Positions 6,471 through 10,257 of a DNA stretch of 10,257 bases are shown here, in pieces; positions within the stretch are counted from its first letter, which is position 1, and every line of letters starts with the position of its first letter. Position numbers and translations under genes: made by a program. The DNA lies in contig JBOGED010000281.1 in NCBI GenBank assembly GCA_050743625.1, positions 1 through 10,257 of the forward strand. Reading direction: 5' to 3'. This stretch comes from JBOGED01 sp050743625 (GTDB lineage: Bacteria; Actinomycetota; Nitriliruptoria; Euzebyales; Egibacteraceae). The notes beneath the pieces were generated by a model that was not told the origin of the DNA, made no database searches, and saw nothing but the letters and a program-made list of their open reading frames with translations.

Positions 6471-7889
6471 CAGGCTTCGCAGGAACGCGAGGGACGGCAT
6501 AAAGAAGTACTCGCCGCCCTTCATGCGCACGGCCTGGGCGATCGCATCGACTTCCTGTGTCTGGGTGCCGGCCCACTGCGTGGGGTAGGTCTGCCTTTGG
6601 CGGGGTCCTTGGCCGATCACCGGGTCAAGACCGTGCGGAACCGGCGGGACCCTGGGGAAGTCGGGATTATTTGCCCAGAGATTCTGCGTAAAATCGAACT
6701 GGGCGAGGGGAGGGTTGTCGTCGATGTTGATGTTGGCGTTGAAGGCCATGAATAGCAGGCCGACACCCTCGCGGGGGCGGCTGTGGGGTGGTACGGAGTC
6801 GTCGAAGGGGACGTCGGCTCGTTCACCGTAGGTTTGCCCCCGGCGGGCCATGAGGTGTCGCCGCTCGTCTTGTGGAGGCTCCGCGCCGCCTGAGCCGCGC
6901 GGGTTGGTCTTGCGGATGTGGGCGTGGAAGGGACATTTGGTGCCCTGGCCGTCGCTGTCGTAGGTAAAGTTGTTCATGATCGGGTGGTGGCTGCCGTCGC
7001 CGCGTTGGAGCGTGAGCGGGGTGCCGTCCCTGAAGCGACCAACCAGCATCGCGCCGGCCAGGTCGCGGTCCCGGCCTTTCAGCCCAAGCGTGTCGGCGAG
7101 GTCTTCCTCGGCTTGCTTGAACCGCCGGACGTTCTGTTCGAGCTTGCGGAAGATGAAGTAGCTGCCGAAGTGGACATTCGGGTCGGGAGCGGCGGGATCG
7201 GCGACGAGCACGCGGTCCAAGGGGGCTGCGGGATCCCAGGCGTCGGTGCCGTCGGTGCGGTCGCGTTCCGCGGCGATGTCCTCCTCGAGGAACAGCGGCT
7301 GGCTGCGACCGTCGATGTAGCCGAAGTGCTCGATGGGATCGCCGTGATCGTTCAGCTGAGTGAGACCCGTCTCCTCGCCGAGTACCGTCGCCGTGTCGGG
7401 CAGCAGCGCGAGGATCTCGTTGTGCCGCGCGTTGACCGGGGCGTCGCGCGAGTCGCCGATCAGCACGACCGCATGGATAGCCTGACGGTAGGGCGCTTCC
7501 CACACCGACGGTGGCGGATCGGCAAGCGTCTGTCGCGAGCCGGGATCCTTCATCCCACGCCTGAAGGACGCGTCGGCGGGAAGGGCCGCGATCCCGAGCG
7601 CGTCATAGCCTTCCTTTGTGAGCCCGACGCCCACGTATGTGGTTCCAGAGGTCCCTTTGGCCTTATAGTCCTTGACCTCATTAAGGTGGCGCTTGGCGGA
7701 CTTCATCAGCGGCACCAGCGCGCTCAGAAAGGCTCTCGCGTCCCCTCGATCGCCGAATTGCAAGAACATCATCACAAGCGCATCGCGAACGTGGCCCTTG
7801 ACGATATTTGCCTGAAGCTCCTTCAACATGATCGCTGCGTCCCCCGCGGCAGTCTCCCAAGACAACGGCACAGTCAAGTCCACAGCCAT
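6462..7889 (-). CDS. DyP-type haem peroxidase
   Basis: The 475-residue protein is a dye-decolorising peroxidase: a haem enzyme using hydrogen peroxide to oxidise bulky substrates such as dyes and lignin-type phenols. Visible signatures are GYIDG (190-194) with catalytic Asp193 in FGYIDGRSQP, and the proximal haem ligand His324 in FHAHIRKTNPRG. The distal arginine should be R349/R350 in RRGQTYG, about 25 residues after the histidine as in Bjerkandera DyP (H308/R332). Its length is greater than the compact ~310-residue bacterial classes and fits the longer C/D (V-type) group. I see no Tat or Sec signal peptide and no clear encapsulin-targeting tail, so it is probably cytoplasmic. Start ATG 7889 is chosen over an upstream in-frame start at 7940 because AGGAGGAGG lies six bases before it. 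It is convergent with the hydrolase remnant and 155 bases downstream of nif3. Physiological substrate unknown. Confidence 0.95.
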   Translation of the reverse strand: MAVDLTVPLSWETAAGDAAIMLKELQANIVKGHVRDALVMMFLQFGDRGDARAFLSALVPLMKSAKRHLNEVKDYKAKGTSGTTYVGVGLTKEGYDALGIAALPADASFRRGMKDPGSRQTLADPPPSVWEAPYRQAIHAVVLIGDSRDAPVNARHNEILALLPDTATVLGEETGLTQLNDHGDPIEHFGYIDGRSQPLFLEEDIAAERDRTDGTDAWDPAAPLDRVLVADPAAPDPNVHFGSYFIFRKLEQNVRRFKQAEEDLADTLGLKGRDRDLAGAMLVGRFRDGTPLTLQRGDGSHHPIMNNFTYDSDGQGTKCPFHAHIRKTNPRGSGGAEPPQDERRHLMARRGQTYGERADVPFDDSVPPHSRPREGVGLLFMAFNANINIDDNPPLAQFDFTQNLWANNPDFPRVPPVPHGLDPVIGQGPRQRQTYPTQWAGTQTQEVDAIAQAVRMKGGEYFFMPSLAFLRSLSP

Positions 7890-7895
7890 CGAGAG

Positions 7896-7904
7896 CCTCC
7901 TCCT
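7896..7904 (-). promoter_or_regulatory. Strong Shine-Dalgarno of the peroxidase gene
   Basis: AGGAGGAGG on the minus strand, six bases before ATG 7889. It fixes the start 17 codons inside the longer open frame and predicts efficient translation. Confidence 0.75.
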
Positions 7905-7921
7905 CGTGGGTCGCGTCTCGA

Positions 7922-7952
7922 AGAGTATGGAGGAGCGCATGGCGCATGTCAG
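7922..7952 (-). promoter_or_regulatory. Possible promoter of the peroxidase gene
   Basis: On the minus strand CTGACA (7947-7952) could be a -35 box and TACTCT (7922-7927, TANNNT) a -10 box. The 19-bp spacing is longer than ideal. Start of transcription would be near 7915, leaving a short leader with the ribosome site. The -35 hexamer is the same as that proposed for the zinc-ribbon gene. Confidence 0.3.
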
Positions 7953-7953
7953 C

Positions 7954-7994
7954 AGCCGCGCGATCGGAGCGCTTGCGGCGCGATCCGCGCGGCT
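7954..7994 (-). terminator. Inverted repeat between nif3 and the peroxidase gene
   Basis: On the plus strand AGCCGCGCGATCG (7954-7966) pairs with CGATCCGCGCGGCT (7981-7994), 13 pairs interrupted by one bulged base, around a 14-nt loop. It lies about 50 bases after the nif3 stop and could end or attenuate transcription of the permease-nif3 unit. No T-run follows on the minus strand, so it is not a classical intrinsic terminator; many actinobacterial terminators lack a U-tract. Confidence 0.45.
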
Positions 7995-8044
7995 TCACCC
8001 CAGGATCCAACCCCGATCCCCTCATGCCGGCATCACCGGGGCGG

Positions 8045-8896
8045 TTACCTCTCCCACCGGCTCCAATCCGACCATGGCTCCGTCGACACCTTGGACAGGA
8101 GCAACCGCGCCCTCAACCCACGGCGGGTGGCGGCCTCCGCCAGCGTCGCGTGCAGCGCTGGCAGCGCCGCGACCTCGGTCGCGTAGTGGCCGGCGTCGAC
8201 GACCGCGAGCCCCATCGTCAGCGCGTCGAGAGCCACGTGGTGGCGCAGGTCTCCGGTGACGTAGACGTCAGCTCCGGCTTGCAGCGCGGCGCCGATCAGC
8301 CCGTCGCCCGCGCCGCCACAGGCCGCCACCGTGGCCACCGGCGCGTCCAGGTCGCCGGCGCAGCGCAGGAAGGGCGCGGGCAACCCATCCGCGAGCCGCC
8401 GCGCGATCGCGCCGAGGGGCTGCGGCTCACGCAGGCGCCCGATCCGGCCAAGACCTTTCTGGCCAAGACCTTTCTGGCCAAGCCCCTTCGTCTCGTCACC
8501 GGCAAGCCGCTCCAGAGGCCGCACCCCGACGAGGTCAAGCAATGCGACGACGGGCTCCGTCGTGCCCGGAAGGGCAGCGTCAAAGTTGGTGTGGGCCGCC
8601 AGGACCGCGATCCCCCGCCGCGCGGCCTCCAGCGCGAGGCGGCCGGGCGCCGTCGCCGGTGTCAGCCGCTCCAGCGGGCGGAACAGCAGCGGATGGTGGG
8701 CCAGCAGAAGCTCCGCCCTCGCGTTGGCGGCCTCCTCCAGCGTGGATGCGGTGACGTCGAGACAGACCAACACCGCGGTCACCGCATCGTCAGGACCGCC
8801 GACGTGCAGCCCCACGGCGTCCCACCCGGCGGCGTCCGCCTCGGGATAGCACTCGTCGACCAGCCCCACCCAGTCCCTCACGCGATCGGCCGGCAC
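8045..8896 (-). CDS. Nif3-like dinuclear metal centre protein (YbgI/YqfO family)
   Basis: The 283-residue protein has the conserved metal ligands of the Nif3/YbgI family in order: AHHPLLF (H67, H68), HTNFDAA (D106) and DAGHYATE (H237, E241). The N-terminal GWDAVGLHVG matches the family's WDNVGL region. Members form toroidal hexamers with a two-metal site per subunit; proposed roles include GTP cyclohydrolase-like or other hydrolase activity, none firmly established. The start is GTG 8896, four bases after the TGA of the permease gene, suggesting translational coupling; no strong Shine-Dalgarno is visible. An in-frame tandem repeat inserts extra GLGQK units at about residues 138-147. In many actinobacteria the zinc-ribbon gene follows directly; here a peroxidase gene does. 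Family assignment is secure, function is not. Confidence 0.93.
   Translation of the reverse strand: MPADRVRDWVGLVDECYPEADAAGWDAVGLHVGGPDDAVTAVLVCLDVTASTLEEAANARAELLLAHHPLLFRPLERLTPATAPGRLALEAARRGIAVLAAHTNFDAALPGTTEPVVALLDLVGVRPLERLAGDETKGLGQKGLGQKGLGRIGRLREPQPLGAIARRLADGLPAPFLRCAGDLDAPVATVAACGGAGDGLIGAALQAGADVYVTGDLRHHVALDALTMGLAVVDAGHYATEVAALPALHATLAEAATRRGLRARLLLSKVSTEPWSDWSRWER
8446..8484. repeat. 15-bp in-frame tandem repeat inside nif3
   Basis: GGCCAAGACCTTTCT occurs twice head to tail (8446-8460 and 8461-8475), followed by a diverged third start (GGCCAAGCCCCTT). On the coding strand this encodes GLGQK-GLGQK-GLGRIG, where the family usually has a single GLGRxG turn. The two full copies are identical, so the duplication looks recent and may vary in number between strains. 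Confidence 0.9.
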
Positions 8897-8900
8897 GCCG

Positions 8901-10250
8901 TCAGTCCATGAGCTCGGCGGCGTCGATCTCCTCGATCTTGCCGACGGCGAGGCGGTTGATCACCCAGAGGACCAGCCCGATCGCGACGAGGATGCCGGCG
9001 CGGGCCCAGATCGCACCCGTTTGTCGGGTCAGCACGAGGAGGCAGGCGGCGGCGCCGACGACCGGGGCCCACGTGGGAGTGCGGAAGTGCTCGTGCGGGA
9101 CAGGGTCCGCGCGCAGGACCAGCACCGCGATGTTCACGATCGTGAAGACGATGAGCAGCAGCAGGACCGTGGTCGTGCCAAGGGTCCCGATCTCACCCGT
9201 CAGCACCAGGGCGACGGCGAGCAGCGCGACGAAGATGATCGAGACGATCGGGGTTCGCCGCCGCGGGTCGACCCGGCCGAAGATCGAGGGCACGATGCGC
9301 TGGTTGGCCATGCCATAGAGCAACCGAGAGGCCATGATGAGGTTGATGAGGGCGGTGTTCGCGACGGCCAAGAGCGCGATCGCGGAGAAGACCCGAGGTG
9401 GGATGGCGACGGGTCCCGCTCTCACGACCTCCAGCAAGGGCCCGTCAGAGGCGGAGAGCGTCTCCACGTCCACGACCATCGCGGCGGTGATCGCGACGAG
9501 CACGTAGATGACGCTGGTGATCGCCAAGCCCCAAAACAGGGCTCGGGGGAACGCCTTCGCCGGGTTCACCGCCTCCTCGGCGAGGTTGACCGAGTCCTCG
9601 AAGCCGAGAAACGAGTAAAACGCGATCGTCGTCCCCGCCAGGACCGAGATCACGAGCGGCTGCCCGGGGTTGAACGTCAACGCGCGCGAGGGGTCACCCT
9701 CACCTCCGAACAAGACGACCGCCCCGATCAGGATGATCAGCACGAGCCCGCTCAGCTCGACGAGGGTCAGCACCAGGTTGACCCTGACGGACTCGCGGAT
9801 CCCCCGGTAGTTGATCAGCGCGATCAGGCCCACGAACAGGACCGCCGCGCGCATTTGCGGGATCGCGATGAACTCGCCGAGGTAGTCGCCACCGAAGGCG
9901 AGCGCGTTCGTCGCCGCGGACGTGATCCCTGACGCCATCACGACGAACGCGACCATGAACGTGAAGAAGGGGATCTTGAACGCTTTGTTGGTGTAGAGCG
10001 CTGCCCCGGCCGCGTCGGGGTACCTCCCTACCAGCTCGGCATAGGCGCACGCCGTGACCGACGCGAGCAGCGTCGCGACCAGGAACGACGCCCACATCGC
10101 ACCGCCCGACCTGCCGGCGAGCTGGCCGAACAGCGCGTAGACACCTCCGCCGAGGATGTCGCCGATCACGAAGAAGAGCAGCATGCGCTGGCTGATGACT
10201 CGCCGGAGCGGCGTTCCCTCCCCGGTCGACGCGGGCGCGGACGCAGACAT
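8901..10250 (-). CDS. APC-family amino acid/amine permease
   Basis: The 449-residue protein is an inner-membrane secondary transporter of the amino acid-polyamine-organocation superfamily. About 12 hydrophobic segments are visible. The first carries the glycine-rich unwound helix IGDILGGGVYALFG (about 29-42). The sixth carries FYSFLGFEDSVNLAEEAVNPAKAFPRAL (about 211-238), a characteristic APC stretch. The N-terminus is short and polar, and the C-terminus ends in an acidic tail (KIEEIDAAELMD). Length is normal and ATG 10250 fits; only seven bases precede it in the window, so its promoter is out of view and an upstream start cannot be wholly excluded. It is followed by nif3 after four bases, so both are probably co-transcribed. 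Substrate cannot be told from sequence. Confidence 0.92.
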   Translation of the reverse strand: MSASAPASTGEGTPLRRVISQRMLLFFVIGDILGGGVYALFGQLAGRSGGAMWASFLVATLLASVTACAYAELVGRYPDAAGAALYTNKAFKIPFFTFMVAFVVMASGITSAATNALAFGGDYLGEFIAIPQMRAAVLFVGLIALINYRGIRESVRVNLVLTLVELSGLVLIILIGAVVLFGGEGDPSRALTFNPGQPLVISVLAGTTIAFYSFLGFEDSVNLAEEAVNPAKAFPRALFWGLAITSVIYVLVAITAAMVVDVETLSASDGPLLEVVRAGPVAIPPRVFSAIALLAVANTALINLIMASRLLYGMANQRIVPSIFGRVDPRRRTPIVSIIFVALLAVALVLTGEIGTLGTTTVLLLLIVFTIVNIAVLVLRADPVPHEHFRTPTWAPVVGAAACLLVLTRQTGAIWARAGILVAIGLVLWVINRLAVGKIEEIDAAELMD

Positions 10251-10257
10251 ATCGGCA

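Noticed and set aside
6918..8186. A 422-codon plus-strand open frame opposite the peroxidase and the end of nif3
   Set aside because: It spans two well-supported minus-strand genes and their intergenic region and shows no motif of its own.
8446..8484. Tandem repeats as a possible CRISPR array
   Set aside because: The units abut without spacers, there are only two full copies, and they lie in frame within nif3.

Overview
The window is GC-rich (visibly well above 60% G+C in most coding parts). It carries a class A RNase P RNA, a Nif3-like gene, a C4 zinc-ribbon/coiled-coil gene and a FadD15-type acyl-CoA synthetase. This mix suggests an actinobacterium (Actinomycetota); genus or even class cannot be fixed from the sequence. 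Almost all intact genes lie on the minus strand, so reading follows decreasing coordinates.

Layout from the high-coordinate end. An APC-family amino-acid/amine permease (8901-10250, minus) is followed four bases later by a Nif3-like dinuclear-metal protein (8045-8896, minus) that carries a 15-bp in-frame tandem duplication. Next is a DyP-type haem peroxidase (6462-7889, minus). Between the peroxidase and the next housekeeping gene lie two broken plus-strand genes. One is a full-length but frameshifted FadD15-like long-chain acyl-CoA synthetase (4328-6126). The other is an alpha/beta hydrolase (6193-6470) whose middle has been deleted, joining its first ~58 residues to its last ~33. The minus strand resumes with a zinc-ribbon/coiled-coil protein (3283-4014), which has a probable leaderless promoter, and a HerA-like hexameric ATPase (878-3214). 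RNase P RNA rnpB (147-535, minus) ends the window.

Interpretation. Nif3 and the zinc-ribbon gene are direct neighbours in many actinobacteria (in Mycobacterium tuberculosis Rv2230c-Rv2229c, followed by the RNase H/CobC gene Rv2228c). Here about 4 kb of peroxidase plus decaying lipid-metabolism genes separates them. A HerA-like ATPase stands where an RNase H gene might be expected. The window therefore looks like a conserved housekeeping neighbourhood opened by accessory DNA that is partly decaying.

Non-coding signals. The divergent 535-880 stretch contains three consecutive hairpins followed by a short T-tract on the plus strand (about 614-731), a candidate unannotated small RNA or a complex terminator for the herA-like gene. 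Further signals are a short repeat cluster at 787-870, a perfect 11-bp inverted repeat upstream of the acyl-CoA synthetase and an inverted repeat between nif3 and the peroxidase gene. I found no CRISPR array, tRNA, insertion sequence or complete defence system. The most novel-looking items are the candidate RNA and the orphan HerA-like ATPase with its two-coil C-terminal module.
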